Of a stretch of DNA of 64,000 bases, positions 44,019-52,400 are shown piece by piece. The notes below the pieces were generated by a model. That model did not search any database. It was given only the letters and a program-made list of their open reading frames with translations, and was not told the DNA's origin. This DNA comes from Prauserella alba (GTDB lineage: Bacteria; Actinomycetota; Actinomycetes; Mycobacteriales; Pseudonocardiaceae). Both the position numbers and the translations under genes were made by a program. Each line of letters begins with the position of its first letter. Within the stretch, counting starts at the first letter, position 1. The stretch is from the NCBI RefSeq assembly GCF_024171735.1, contig NZ_JAMTCH010000004.1:620001-684000 (forward strand), read 5' to 3'.

Positions 44019-44411
44019 TCACAGCGAAGCCTTGAGCCCGACCCGGTGCCCGTCGGGATCACGCACGATCGCGAACCGTTGTCCCCACGACATGTCGGCC
44101 GGCCGCTTGACGACGATCGCCCCGTCGCGTTCCAGCTCGCCGACGAGTTCGTCGAGCCGTTCGCGCGATTCGAGCTCGACGTCGACCTGCGGACCGCCGG
44201 CCGACGGCTGCGGCGCGCTCTCGTCCCACCATGCGGCGAAACCCGTCGAATGCAGCACCATCGTGACACCGGCGTTCGTCGACACCCACGCCTCCGCCGG
44301 GCCTGCACCGGCACGGTTCCGGCCGCGGAACGCGAACCCGAGCCGCTCGTAGAACGCCCGACTGCGCTCGAGGTCGGCGACGACGAGGTTGACCTGGACG
44401 ACGGTGGCCAC
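44019..44411 (-). CDS. VOC-family (glyoxalase/bleomycin-resistance fold) protein
   Basis: 130 residues with two beta-alpha-beta-beta-beta modules: VVQVNLVVADLERSRAFYERLGFAF at the N-terminus and DVELESRERLDELVGELERDGAIVV with the final RFAIVRDPDGHRVGL. Metal-ligand positions (an early His or Gln, and the last Glu) are weak: the final Glu is replaced, so it may be a binding protein rather than an enzyme. Known roles include antibiotic sequestration and isomerase or dioxygenase activity. It stands alone on the minus strand, 53 bases after the AraC gene stop and possibly cotranscribed. Confidence 0.85.
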   Translation of the reverse strand: MATVVQVNLVVADLERSRAFYERLGFAFRGRNRAGAGPAEAWVSTNAGVTMVLHSTGFAAWWDESAPQPSAGGPQVDVELESRERLDELVGELERDGAIVVKRPADMSWGQRFAIVRDPDGHRVGLKASL

Positions 44412-44464
44412 CAGCGCAGCCTACGTCCGGCGGGTCCGGCAGGCCACTTACCCGTCGGACCGGG

Positions 44465-45331
44465 TCAGTCCCGTTCGACGGGTAGCCAGATCTCGCACGT
44501 CGCGGTGCTGAAATCGGCTGCCCGTTCGAGTACGGACACGATCGAAGGGCCGGGGCGGAGCCGCCACGGGTTGGCGGGGAACCACTCCGTCGCCGTCGCC
44601 GCGAACCCGTCCTGCAGCGCCTTCGGATGCTCGCCCGCGGTGCGGAACACCGCCCACGTGCCGGCCTGCACCTCGATCGCGTCGAGGTCCTCCGGGACGG
44701 GTGTCTCGGCGGCGACGGCCACGCCGTGGAGGTACGTCAGTTCGCTGCCCTCCGTGTAGTCCGGGTCGAGGTCGGCACTCACCTGCAGCAATCCCGCCGG
44801 GTCGGTGCTGCCGAGCTGCTTGAGGCGTTCGTGCTCGGTGACGGGAAGCGACTCGATGTGGTGCTGGATGTGCGGATTCACGCCCTCGTGGATCAGCGGG
44901 ACACGGGCCGCGTGTCCGATGAGGCGGAGATCGGGTCGTTCGACGATGCGGGCATCCATGGCGGTGCTCCCTTCGACGGTCAGGCGGAACCTGAGTTGCG
45001 ATTGGCTGCGAAGGGGGCCGCCGTCGCGGCGAACCTCGGCAGGACCGGCGCCGTGGACGGCACGGAACGCACGCCCGAAGGCCTCCGTCGACCCGTAGCC
45101 GTACCGGACCGCGATCGTCAGCAGGTCCTCCCCGCCGACCACATCCGCCGCCGCGACAGTCATCCGCCGACGCCGCACGTACTCCGACACCGGCATTCCG
45201 GCCAGTGACGAGAACATGCGGCGAAGGTGGTACTCCGTGGTGCCCGACCGACCGGCGAACGCGGCCACGTCGAGGTCCTCGCCGAGCTGGTCCTCCACCG
45301 CGGAGACGAGGCGATTCAGAATCTCGATCAC
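44465..45331 (-). CDS. AraC-family regulator with GyrI-like ligand domain
   Basis: 288 residues. An N-terminal double helix-turn-helix (about 8-105: TTEYHLRRMFSSLAGMPVSEYVRRRRM and VRYGYGSTEAFGRAFRAVHGAGPAEVRR by position) is followed by a GyrI-like/Rob-type effector-binding domain (about 125-285) with a conserved Glu in FRTAGEHP and the end FSTATCEIWLPVERD. Such proteins act as multidrug-sensing activators. GTG 45331 has GAAGGGAG upstream. It is divergent from the DinB-like gene; the 140-base spacer has no clear palindrome. Confidence 0.9.
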   Translation of the reverse strand: MIEILNRLVSAVEDQLGEDLDVAAFAGRSGTTEYHLRRMFSSLAGMPVSEYVRRRRMTVAAADVVGGEDLLTIAVRYGYGSTEAFGRAFRAVHGAGPAEVRRDGGPLRSQSQLRFRLTVEGSTAMDARIVERPDLRLIGHAARVPLIHEGVNPHIQHHIESLPVTEHERLKQLGSTDPAGLLQVSADLDPDYTEGSELTYLHGVAVAAETPVPEDLDAIEVQAGTWAVFRTAGEHPKALQDGFAATATEWFPANPWRLRPGPSIVSVLERAADFSTATCEIWLPVERD

Positions 45332-45471
45332 GACTGCTCCCTTCGTGATTGATTCTCACGAACCGCCGCGTCCGCCCGCCCGATCTTCCTTGCCCGATCC
45401 GATCGCCGTCCACGCGGCCACGGTCCGAGACTCCCGCCACGCGGGCGGGCGATCCGTGCCAGGGTCTCACC

Positions 45472-45963
45472 ATGGAGATCCACGTCGCGAACGAACGCAC
45501 GCAGCTCGAGGCGAGACTCGACAGTCAGCGCGAGCAGATCCTGGGCATCCTGGCCGATCTCGACGAACATGAGGCGCGGGCACGACTGGTGCCGTCGCTG
45601 ACCACTCCCCTCGGACTGGTCAAGCACGCCGTCTTCGTGGAACGAATCTGGTTCCACTCGCGAGTGGCCGGCGTCCCCCGGGCCGAGTTGGGACTGCCGG
45701 ACAGCGTCGACGACAGTTTCGTTCTCACTCCCGGCGACACGATCGAGTCCGTCCGCCGGTCGTTCCTGGAAGCGTGCGCACACTCCCGCACCGTGACGGC
45801 GGGCCGCGACCTCGACGAGCAGTTTCCGTGGCACCGCGGCCCCGTGGATCTGCGTTTCATCTACGGGCACATGATCGCCGAGTTCGCCCGCCATGCGGGG
45901 CACGGCGACATCCTGGCCGAGCAACTCAGGGCGCGGCGACCGCAAGACCCCACCACCTCCTGA
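45472..45963 (+). CDS. DinB/DUF664-family protein
   Basis: 163 residues with the DinB four-helix plan: helix 1 ERTQLEARLDSQREQILGILADL, then SLTTPLGLVKHAVFVERIWFHSRVAG (His near 52 and 60), and a last helix LRFIYGHMIAEFARHAGHGDILAEQL (His near 137, 145 and 148). The three His positions could bind a metal ion as in YfiT/DinB thiol-S-transferases. In mycothiol-making bacteria, members of this superfamily transfer mycothiol or bacillithiol to electrophiles; that activity is a reasonable inference here. Divergent from the AraC gene. Confidence 0.88.
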   Translation: MEIHVANERTQLEARLDSQREQILGILADLDEHEARARLVPSLTTPLGLVKHAVFVERIWFHSRVAGVPRAELGLPDSVDDSFVLTPGDTIESVRRSFLEACAHSRTVTAGRDLDEQFPWHRGPVDLRFIYGHMIAEFARHAGHGDILAEQLRARRPQDPTTS

Positions 45964-46017
45964 GCGGCCGCGACACTCCACCACGAGCCCGCACCTCTCT
46001 CGCAAGACTACCCGAAC

Positions 46018-46035
46018 AGTGCACTATGATGCACT
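46018..46035. promoter_or_regulatory. Palindrome AGTGCA-N6-TGCACT over a -10-like box
   Basis: Perfect 6-bp arms flank CTATGA; within it TATGAT (46025-46030) resembles a -10 box whose transcript would start near GTG 46038, giving a leaderless message. A repressor bound here would shut the XRE-cupin operon. Confidence 0.5.
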
Positions 46036-46643
46036 CCGTGGACGAGGACGCAGAGACACTCGCACGTGCGATCGGCGCGCGGGTGAAACAGGAGCGGCGT
46101 GCCCGCGAGTGGACACTCGACCAGCTCGCCACACATGCCGGGGTGAGCAGGCGCATGGTCGTGAACGTCGAACACGGAACGGCGAACCCGAGCGTGGGCA
46201 CGCTGCTGCGACTGTCGCAGGCGCTCAGTGTCGGACTTCCCTCCCTCGTCGAACCACCCGTCTCCCGCACGACGAAGCTCACCAGGGCCGGCGACGGTGC
46301 CGTGCTGTGGACGGGCGACTCGGGCGGCCGCGGCATCCTGGTGGCAGGCACGCACCCGCCCGACGTGGTCGAACTGTGGGAATGGACCCTCGCCGCCGGC
46401 GAACGGCACGAGAGCGAGGCGCACGCCGCCGGAACGCGCGAACTGCTGCATGTTCAGGAGGGTGCGATCACGGTCGAGGTCGACGGGCAGGACCACGAGG
46501 TCGGTACCGGGGACGCACTGACCTTTCACGGCGACATGCGGCATTCCTACGCGAACCCGCACGACGAGCCCGCGCGCTTCTCGCTGACGGTCTTCGAACC
46601 GGGTGTGGGAACGACGCACAGAACGGAGACACCCGATGCCTGA
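46026..46643 (+). CDS. XRE-family regulator with cupin sensor domain
   Basis: 205 residues: a helix-turn-helix (about 12-70: RVKQERRAREWTLDQLA, AGVSRRMVVNVEHGTANPSVGTLL by position) and a cupin barrel (about 110-195) with HESEAHAAGTRELLHV and a later His in TFHGDMRHSY, which can bind a metal ion or small ligand. Starts: ATG 46026/46029, or GTG 46038 (201 residues), which fits a -10-like TATGAT lying eight bases before it. It is the first gene of a tight operon with the B3/4-domain gene (eight-base overlap) and the DapA-like gene (ATGA overlap), and is probably autoregulated. Confidence 0.88.
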   Translation: MMHSVDEDAETLARAIGARVKQERRAREWTLDQLATHAGVSRRMVVNVEHGTANPSVGTLLRLSQALSVGLPSLVEPPVSRTTKLTRAGDGAVLWTGDSGGRGILVAGTHPPDVVELWEWTLAAGERHESEAHAAGTRELLHVQEGAITVEVDGQDHEVGTGDALTFHGDMRHSYANPHDEPARFSLTVFEPGVGTTHRTETPDA

Positions 46644-47370
46644 ACCCATGACCCCCGACGCGTTCCTGGCCGCCTGCAGCGTCGAGCCGGACGTGTTCGA
46701 GCTGCGACCGGACTATCGCGCCGTGCTGCTCGTCGTCGACGGTCTCGCACCGGATGCCGATGACGGTGCCGCCGACGGGTTGATCGCCGCCGCCGAGGCG
46801 CACGCCCGCACGCTGCTGGCGAACTCGCCGGTCGACGAGCTGCCGCACATCGCAGCCTGGCGCGAGGCCTACCGCGCGTTCGGAGCCAAGCCGCAGCGCA
46901 CCCGCAACAGTCTGGAAGCGCTCACCCGCCGCGCCGAGAAGAGCCTGCCACGGGTGAACGCACTCACCGACATCTACAACGCCGTTTCCGTGCTGCACCA
47001 GGTTCCGCTCGGCGGCGAGGACCTCCACGCCTACGACGGCCCGGCACGGCTGGTCAGGGCGACCGGAGACGAGCCGTTCGACACAGCCGCCGGCGGTGAG
47101 ACCGTGATCGAACACCCGCAGCCCGGTGAGGTCGTGTGGCGTGACGGGTCGGGCGTGACGTGCCGCCGGTGGAACTGGCGGCAGGGCCGCCGCACCGGGC
47201 TCACCGACGCCACCACGTCGGCGCTGTTCATCGTCGACGCGCTCGCGCCCATGACCGACGACGCACTCACGTCGGCGGCCGACGAACTGGCCGACGCGGT
47301 GGGACAGCTCGGCGACCGGGTGGGCATCACTCGCAGGCTGATCGGTGCAACGACGAGGGAGACGGTATGA
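46636..47370 (+). CDS. B3/4 (tRNA-editing-like) domain protein
   Basis: 244 residues. The central part (about 70-210) matches the B3/4 domain of the phenylalanyl-tRNA synthetase beta subunit as a free-standing protein: WREAYRAFGAKPQRTRNSLEALTRR near 73-97, LTDIYNAVSVLHQVPLGGEDL near 113-133, and GEVVWRDGSGVTCRRWNWRQGRRTGLTDAT near 155-184. Such domains deacylate mischarged tRNA or bind amino acids. The start ATG 46636 overlaps the regulator gene. Coupling with a DapA-like aldolase suggests handling of an amino acid or related acid; this is inference. Confidence 0.88.
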   Translation: MPEPMTPDAFLAACSVEPDVFELRPDYRAVLLVVDGLAPDADDGAADGLIAAAEAHARTLLANSPVDELPHIAAWREAYRAFGAKPQRTRNSLEALTRRAEKSLPRVNALTDIYNAVSVLHQVPLGGEDLHAYDGPARLVRATGDEPFDTAAGGETVIEHPQPGEVVWRDGSGVTCRRWNWRQGRRTGLTDATTSALFIVDALAPMTDDALTSAADELADAVGQLGDRVGITRRLIGATTRETV

Positions 47371-48314
47371 CCGACCTGCGGCAACGACCCGGCGCAGCCG
47401 GGCTGTTCACCGGCCTCAGCGCGTTCCCCCTCACTCCCCTGCGGGACGACACTCGCCTCCGGGACGACGCCGTCGACGAGGCGGCGCTGGCCGGGCTGGT
47501 CGAACGGCTCGTGGACGCGGGCGTGGATTCGGTCACCGCGTTGGGGTCGACCGGCTCGTACGCCTATCTGACCGGGGCCGAGCGCGCCCGCGTCGCCCGC
47601 CTCGCCGTCGAGCACGCCGACGGTGTCCCCGTGTTCGTCGGAGTCGGCGACCTGCGGACGTCCCGGGTCCTCGCGCACGTCGAGGGTGCGGAAACCGCCG
47701 GCGCGGCGGGGATCCTGCTGGCGCCGATGACCTACCAGCCGCTCACCGACGACGACGTGTTCGAACTCTTCCGCACCGTCACCGAGCACACCGAGTTGCC
47801 GGTCATCGTCTACGACAACCCCGGCACCACGCGGTTCGGCTTCACCGTCGATCTCTACGCCCGCATCGCCCAGCTGCCGGGGATCGCGTCGATCAAGATC
47901 CCGGGCGTGCCCGCGGACCCGGCCCAGGCCCGTGACCGGGTCGCCGCGATCCGGGCGGCCGTCGGCGAGCACGTGACGATCGGCGTCTCCGGGGACGCCT
48001 TCGCCGCGACCGGACTGAACGCGGGCTGCGACGCCTGGTACTCGGTTGTCGGAGGCACATTGCCGTCACCGGCGTTGACGATCACCCGCGCCGCCCAGGA
48101 GGGGCGGGCCGCGGACGCGGCCGCGGAATCCGACCGGCTCGCACCGCTGTGGGAACTGTTCGCGGAGTGCGGCGGCAGTCTGCGCGTGGTCGCCGCCGTC
48201 GCCGAACACCTCGGCCTCGCCCCGCACCGGTGCCTGCCGCTGCCCATCCAGGGGCTCGACGACGCGCAACGGACCGCGGTCGCCGAGGTGGTCGACGAAC
48301 TCGCCCTCGGATAG
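47367..48314 (+). CDS. DapA-superfamily aldolase/lyase
   Basis: 315 residues, the (beta/alpha)8 barrel of dihydrodipicolinate synthase, N-acetylneuraminate lyase and related enzymes. The Schiff-base Lys is in IASIKIPG (near 170), the catalytic Tyr in PVIVYDNPGTT (near 145-155), and the pyruvate-binding GSTGSYAYLT (near 54-63) replaces the strict GTTGE of true DapA. This change and the operon context make lysine synthesis unlikely; a different 2-keto acid substrate is probable. ATG 47367 overlaps the B3/4 gene stop. Convergent with the next gene, 36 bases away. Confidence 0.9.
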   Translation: MTDLRQRPGAAGLFTGLSAFPLTPLRDDTRLRDDAVDEAALAGLVERLVDAGVDSVTALGSTGSYAYLTGAERARVARLAVEHADGVPVFVGVGDLRTSRVLAHVEGAETAGAAGILLAPMTYQPLTDDDVFELFRTVTEHTELPVIVYDNPGTTRFGFTVDLYARIAQLPGIASIKIPGVPADPAQARDRVAAIRAAVGEHVTIGVSGDAFAATGLNAGCDAWYSVVGGTLPSPALTITRAAQEGRAADAAAESDRLAPLWELFAECGGSLRVVAAVAEHLGLAPHRCLPLPIQGLDDAQRTAVAEVVDELALG

Positions 48315-48350
48315 CGGCGCGGTCGTGCTGTTCGCCCACGCCGCGGCACC

Positions 48351-48908
48351 TCACACGGTGTCGAGGTACCGCGCGAGGCCGGTGGTGACGGTGTCCATCG
48401 ACGCGAACGTGAGCGGGCCGCCGACATAGCTCGTCACCCACCGGCCGTGTGCGTGGATGCTCGGTTCCCGGCGGTTCTTCGTTTGCACGTGGACGTCGTC
48501 GGCATGCGGCGGTTTCCTCGCGGGCACCTCGGCAACGGCGACGGTCAGCGCGCCTCTCGGCGGCGCGCCGTCGTGCGGATCGCTGTAGACGGTCAGCTGG
48601 AAGACGAACCGCGCCTTCTCGCTCTCCGTGTCGTAGAAGACATGATGCGCTCGGGACAACACGAAGTCCCGAAACGGCATCAACGCACCCATGCCGCGAG
48701 TCCGCTCGGCCTCGGAATCCGGAAACTCCTCGGCGTACTCGTAGCCGTGCTCGCTCGCCCAGGCAGGGAACTCCGAGCTCTCCTCCTGCTGCCGGTTCAG
48801 CCGGCTGCGCAGCCGCATCCTGGCGAGGACGAACGCAACCACCCCTGCACCGATGACGAGCACCAGGATCGCCCCGATCACCGCCAGCACACCCCAGAAC
48901 ACCGACAT
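48351..48908 (-). CDS. Single-pass membrane protein of unknown function
   Basis: 185 residues. An N-terminal hydrophobic helix (about 5-32) is followed by a basic stretch RMRLRSRLNRQQ, so the C-terminal domain (about 45-185) is cytoplasmic. That domain is a mixed alpha/beta fold with AWASEHGYEYAEEFP near 49-63, FVLSRAHHVFYDT near 85-97 and a closing GGPLTFASMDTVTTGLARYLD; it resembles DUF3137-like or heat-shock-linked membrane proteins only faintly. No motif identifies a function. Convergent with the DapA-like gene and divergent from LysE. Confidence 0.75.
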   Translation of the reverse strand: MSVFWGVLAVIGAILVLVIGAGVVAFVLARMRLRSRLNRQQEESSEFPAWASEHGYEYAEEFPDSEAERTRGMGALMPFRDFVLSRAHHVFYDTESEKARFVFQLTVYSDPHDGAPPRGALTVAVAEVPARKPPHADDVHVQTKNRREPSIHAHGRWVTSYVGGPLTFASMDTVTTGLARYLDTV

Positions 48909-49102
48909 GGCGAAGATCCTACCGAGGCGAGGGGTCCTGTCACCCGATTCCGGGCGAAGCCGGACCGGGGCTCGAAGCTCGGGTGACGCCGGTCAGCGGG
49001 ATGGCGCTGCGTCCCTCGCACGCTCGCCCGCCCGGGACAATGGTCCTGACCAGTGGTGCCGCGAGCGCCCACGACGCGATCCAAGACGCAGGAGGCGTAC
49101 AG

Positions 49103-49747
49103 GTGATCTCATGGAGCGCATTCGGTGCAGTCGCCCTGCTCGAACTGGGCATGGCTTTGACGCCCGGGCCGAACATGATCTACCTCGCCTCTCGGTCGGT
49201 CACCCAGGGCCGCGGCGCCGGCATGATCAGTTTGGGCGGAACCGCTGTCGGGTTCGTGTGCTATCTGCTGGCCACCGCGGCGGGATTGTCGGCCCTGTTC
49301 GCCGCCGTGCCGATCGCCTACACCACGGTCAAGTTCGCCGGCGCCGCGTACCTTGCCTACCTCGCCTGGAACATCCTCAAGCCCGGTGGCAGTTCACCTT
49401 TCTCGACGGATGTCGCCATGGAACCGGATTCGAAGGCTCGGCTGTTCTCGATGGGACTGCTGACGAACCTGCTCAACCCCAAGATCGCGTTGTTGTACGC
49501 CGCGCTGCTACCGCAGTTCCTCGATCCGGCGGCGGGCCCCGCGTGGGCGCAGCTGTTGCAGCTCGGCAGTGTCCAGATCGCGGTGGGCGTCGCCGTGAAC
49601 GGCCTGGTCGTGCTCGCCGCGGCACACATCGCGGGTTTCGTCTCCACGCGGCCCCGGCTCATGACGGCCCAGCGGTTCACCGCGGGCGGGCTTCTCGCGT
49701 TCTTCGCACTGCGGACGGCGACCTCCCGAGCCCCGGCTTCCGCATGA
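49103..49747 (+). CDS. LysE/RhtB-family amino acid exporter
   Basis: 214 residues with six hydrophobic segments and the family start LLELGMALTPGPNMIYLASRSVTQGRGAG near 12-40 (TPGPN core). It exports basic amino acids, homoserine lactones or threonine; the substrate cannot be read from sequence. GTG 49103 has GGAGG seven bases upstream; the open frame extends to 48983 without a better start. Divergent from the single-pass membrane protein (194-base spacer, no clear operator) and convergent with the reductase-like gene. Confidence 0.92.
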   Translation: MISWSAFGAVALLELGMALTPGPNMIYLASRSVTQGRGAGMISLGGTAVGFVCYLLATAAGLSALFAAVPIAYTTVKFAGAAYLAYLAWNILKPGGSSPFSTDVAMEPDSKARLFSMGLLTNLLNPKIALLYAALLPQFLDPAAGPAWAQLLQLGSVQIAVGVAVNGLVVLAAAHIAGFVSTRPRLMTAQRFTAGGLLAFFALRTATSRAPASA

Positions 49748-49779
49748 CGCATCGGCGCCCGCGTCGACGTCCCGTCCGG

Positions 49780-50343
49780 TCAGCGTTGCCGGTAGTGGAG
49801 GTATGCGGTGCCGTTGCCGAAGATGTGGTGCTCGACCAGACGCACGTCGAGATCCACCGCGTCCGGTAGCGCTCTGAGACCTCCGCCGACCGCCTTGGGA
49901 ACCACGAAGAACCGGAAGTCCTGCACCATGCCGGCACGGATCGCCGCGCTCGCCGTCGTCGGCCCGAAGATCTCGACCTCGCCCCGAGCCTCGGCGACGA
50001 TCTTCTCCAGCTCGGCGAGCCCGAGCTCGGGCACCAGCCGAACCCGTTCGGACGCGACGTCGTCCCGTGTCAACGTCGAGGAAACGACGACGCGCTCGAT
50101 GCCGCACCATCGCCGGGAGAACTCGTGCTCGGCCGCACCCCACGAACCGTCCTCCGGAGCGGACTCCCAATACCGCATCAGCAGGTACGTGTTGCGCCCC
50201 AGCACCTCGGTCGACACCGCGGCCATGCGGTCCACATGGAACTGGAACGCCTCGTCGCTCGGCGCCGACCACTGGAAGTCGCCGTCCGCGTCGGCGGCGT
50301 ACCCGTCGATCGAGACGGTCGCGGTGTAGCTCAGTGTCCCCAC
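49780..50343 (-). CDS. Dihydrofolate-reductase-like (RibD C-terminal fold) protein
   Basis: 187 residues of the RibD_C/DHFR-like group common in actinomycetes: LSYTATVSIDGYAADADGDFQW at the N-terminus, EVLGRNTYLLMRYWE near 46-60, VVVSSTLTRDD near 85-95, EIFGPTTASAAIRAGMVQDFRFFVVPKAVGGG near 123-154, and the closing VEHHIFGNGTAYLHY. It probably binds NADPH and reduces a small molecule; true folate activity is not implied. GTG/ATG start near 50343; no strong ribosome site. It follows the XRE gene on the minus strand after a 125-base gap. Confidence 0.88.
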   Translation of the reverse strand: MGTLSYTATVSIDGYAADADGDFQWSAPSDEAFQFHVDRMAAVSTEVLGRNTYLLMRYWESAPEDGSWGAAEHEFSRRWCGIERVVVSSTLTRDDVASERVRLVPELGLAELEKIVAEARGEVEIFGPTTASAAIRAGMVQDFRFFVVPKAVGGGLRALPDAVDLDVRLVEHHIFGNGTAYLHYRQR

Positions 50344-50468
50344 ACGTCATCACCCTCACGACCGATTACCGGTCGCAATCGGTTCCAGCCGAACGTAGGC
50401 CCGCAGCACCCGGACCGCAACCGGCGATCCCCGCGAACGGCCCGCCCGGTCGACCCCGGCGCCTCCGG

Positions 50469-51308
50469 TCACCGGGACGTACTCCCCGGCGAGGCGGCGT
50501 CGGCCGCGGTGTCAGCAGCGGCGTCGGCAGCCAGCTCGTGAAGCAACTTCCTGCTCACCGCATCGGCGGGGAAGAACGACTCGACGGCGATCTCGTCCGT
50601 GGTCACGTCCCGAGCCGCCCCGAAGACGGTGAGGGTGTAGAGCAGTCGCATCGGACCATGGGCCGTCCGCAACAGCATCGGGATGACCGGATCACCGGGT
50701 TCACCGAGTACGACGTCGTTGTCGGCGGGAACGGGGTAGGCGGCGAGCTCGGCGAGCAGCTCGGCCAGTCCGGGAGCGGCCGTCCGGTCGAGTTGCCGCC
50801 TGACGCGGCGCAGGACGTGGCTTCGCCACTGGCTGTAGTTCCCCAGCTGGCGCGCCAAGCCGTCGGGATGCAGCGTGCTGCGCAGGACGTTGACCGGCGG
50901 CTCCAGGAGGGACGGCGCCACGTCACCGAAGGCGGCCCACGCCGGCCGATTTCCGGCGAGCAGTTCCCAGCGCACGTTCACAACCATGGCGGGGTACGGC
51001 TCGTGCCCGGCGAGGAGCGCCTCCACGGCGGCGCCGGCTTCACCGATGTCGGCGAGCGGCCGTTCCGGGTGGGGCGGGGCGAAGCCGGCCGCGAGATGAA
51101 GCCGATTTCGTTCCCGCAAGGGAACCTCCAACTCCTCGCAGAGGCGTTCGATCACGTCCGGGCTCGGCCGCGACCGGCCCGTCTCGACGAAGCTGAGGTG
51201 ACGCGCCGAGAGGTCGGCGGCAACGGCTACGTCGAGCTGGGAGCGGCACCGTCGCTCCCGCCATTCCCGCACCAGTCTGCCGACCGAAATCTCCTCGACG
51301 TGCGTCAT
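50469..51308 (-). CDS. XRE-family regulator with MmyB-like ligand domain
   Basis: 279 residues from ATG 51308. A helix-turn-helix (about 10-65: LVREWRERRCRSQLDVAVAADLSARHLSFVETGRSRPSPDVIERLC by position) is followed by the MmyB-like domain (about 100-265; PYPAMVVNVRWELLAGNRPAWAAF and VNVLRSTLHPDGLARQLGNYSQWRSHVLRRVRRQ by position), a PAS-like lipid or fatty-acid binding module frequent in actinomycetes. The Ala/Asp-rich tail is low complexity. Divergent from the tautomerase-YHS gene with a 13-bp palindrome between them, the typical target arrangement of this family. Confidence 0.9.
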   Translation of the reverse strand: MTHVEEISVGRLVREWRERRCRSQLDVAVAADLSARHLSFVETGRSRPSPDVIERLCEELEVPLRERNRLHLAAGFAPPHPERPLADIGEAGAAVEALLAGHEPYPAMVVNVRWELLAGNRPAWAAFGDVAPSLLEPPVNVLRSTLHPDGLARQLGNYSQWRSHVLRRVRRQLDRTAAPGLAELLAELAAYPVPADNDVVLGEPGDPVIPMLLRTAHGPMRLLYTLTVFGAARDVTTDEIAVESFFPADAVSRKLLHELAADAAADTAADAASPGSTSR

Positions 51309-51345
51309 ACCGGTCAGCCTGCCGCAAAGCGGGGCCGACTCCAAC

Positions 51346-51358
51346 TACTTCCGAAGTA
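51346..51358. promoter_or_regulatory. Palindrome TACTTCCGAAGTA
   Basis: Perfect 6-bp arms around one base, 37 bases upstream of the XRE start and 68 bases before ATG 51427. It is the best candidate operator for the MmyB-like XRE regulator acting on both divergent genes. Confidence 0.6.
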
Positions 51359-51426
51359 ATCGACGCCGTGCAGCAGGCGGGCCATCGTCGGGTGAATCGT
51401 CCGGAACGCAACCGAAGGATGGGGCC

Positions 51427-52053
51427 ATGAACCTGATCGAGATCCGCCACCCCGCCGGCGCCCTCGGCCCGGAGGATCAGACCGCCATGGCGGCCGAAAT
51501 CACGATGGGACTGACCGGTGACATGGGGGACGACATCGTGCCCGAATCCACCCTGCGCCGAGCCAGGGCGATGACCCACGTCGCGTTCGCCGAGCTTGCC
51601 GGCTGGCAGACCGGCGACGGCACCTGGGGCGCGCCCGGCGATGTACCGCCGTTGTGGATCACCGTCACCGTCCCCGAAGCCTGGCGGGACGAGATCGCAC
51701 GGCACGAGATGGGGTGGCTCCGCCGCGCCGTGCACCGCGTCGACAACGATCACGGCTGGCAGCGGCCCGACGGCTGGCTGTGGATCAACCTGGTCGGAGT
51801 CGCCGACGGCAGCATCGGATTGGACGGCAAAGCCATGACGGCGGACGGTGTCGTCGCCGAGATGAGCCGCGAGTTCCGGTCCGATTTGGATGCGGGGAAG
51901 GTCGAGGTACCCGACGGGATGCTGCTGGATCCGATGTGCGGAATGCTCGTGAAGGATCGAGCCCAGGCGATCGCTCTCGAGCACGACGGCACGCGGTACG
52001 GCTTCTGCGCGCACTCCTGCCGGGACGCCTTCGTGCGCCGGCACGCGTCGTGA
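51427..52053 (+). CDS. Tautomerase-like domain fused to a C-terminal YHS domain
   Basis: 208 residues. The first part (about 1-135) resembles 4-oxalocrotonate tautomerase/MIF-like proteins duplicated in one chain (LIEIRHPAGALGPEDQTAMAAEITMGL; PPLWITVTVPEAWRD); a catalytic N-terminal Pro is not present after Met. The last 45 residues are a YHS domain: DPMCGMLVKDRAQAIALEHDGTRYGFCAHSCRDAFVRRH by position, with three Cys (CGM, FCAHSC) that can bind a metal ion such as copper or iron. The pairing suggests metal-linked redox or ligand sensing. Divergent from the MmyB-type XRE regulator. Confidence 0.75.
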   Translation: MNLIEIRHPAGALGPEDQTAMAAEITMGLTGDMGDDIVPESTLRRARAMTHVAFAELAGWQTGDGTWGAPGDVPPLWITVTVPEAWRDEIARHEMGWLRRAVHRVDNDHGWQRPDGWLWINLVGVADGSIGLDGKAMTADGVVAEMSREFRSDLDAGKVEVPDGMLLDPMCGMLVKDRAQAIALEHDGTRYGFCAHSCRDAFVRRHAS

Positions 52054-52272
52054 CGGCGGGAACGAGGCAGGAGCGGCGGTTCTCGGCTTCATACTGGCGG
52101 CCCTTCTTCCACGTACCGGGCGAGCCAGGTAGTCATGATCCGGCCGCCTGGCGCTCCCAGACCTTCGCCAGACGGGGAAGAATTCACAATCCCCGTCGAA
52201 GGCCGGGAACATGCCGACCGTGCGCGCGAGTGGCGGCGGTTTCCGGAAGGTGCGTATAACTCCGACGAGAAC

Positions 52273-52300
52273 CGCCGCCTTCCCGGCGGCGTCTTCTTCT
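52273..52300 (+). terminator. Rho-independent terminator after the tautomerase-YHS gene
   Basis: CGCCGCC and GGCGGCG pair around TTCCC and are followed by TCTTCTTCT. The remaining 52054-52400 spacer, which is poorer in GC than its surroundings, contains no gene that I can support. Confidence 0.6.
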
Positions 52301-52400
52301 GACGGTCTGACGGCCCGAAATCTTGGGACCTTCGTCCATTTCGGAAGTATCGGAATGCCGCTCACACTGGTCCACCCTGTTCCAGCAAAGGATCTGAATC

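Noticed and set aside
45332-45471. Operator between the AraC and DinB-like genes
   Set aside because: Only short GC-rich symmetries of the kind expected by chance are present.
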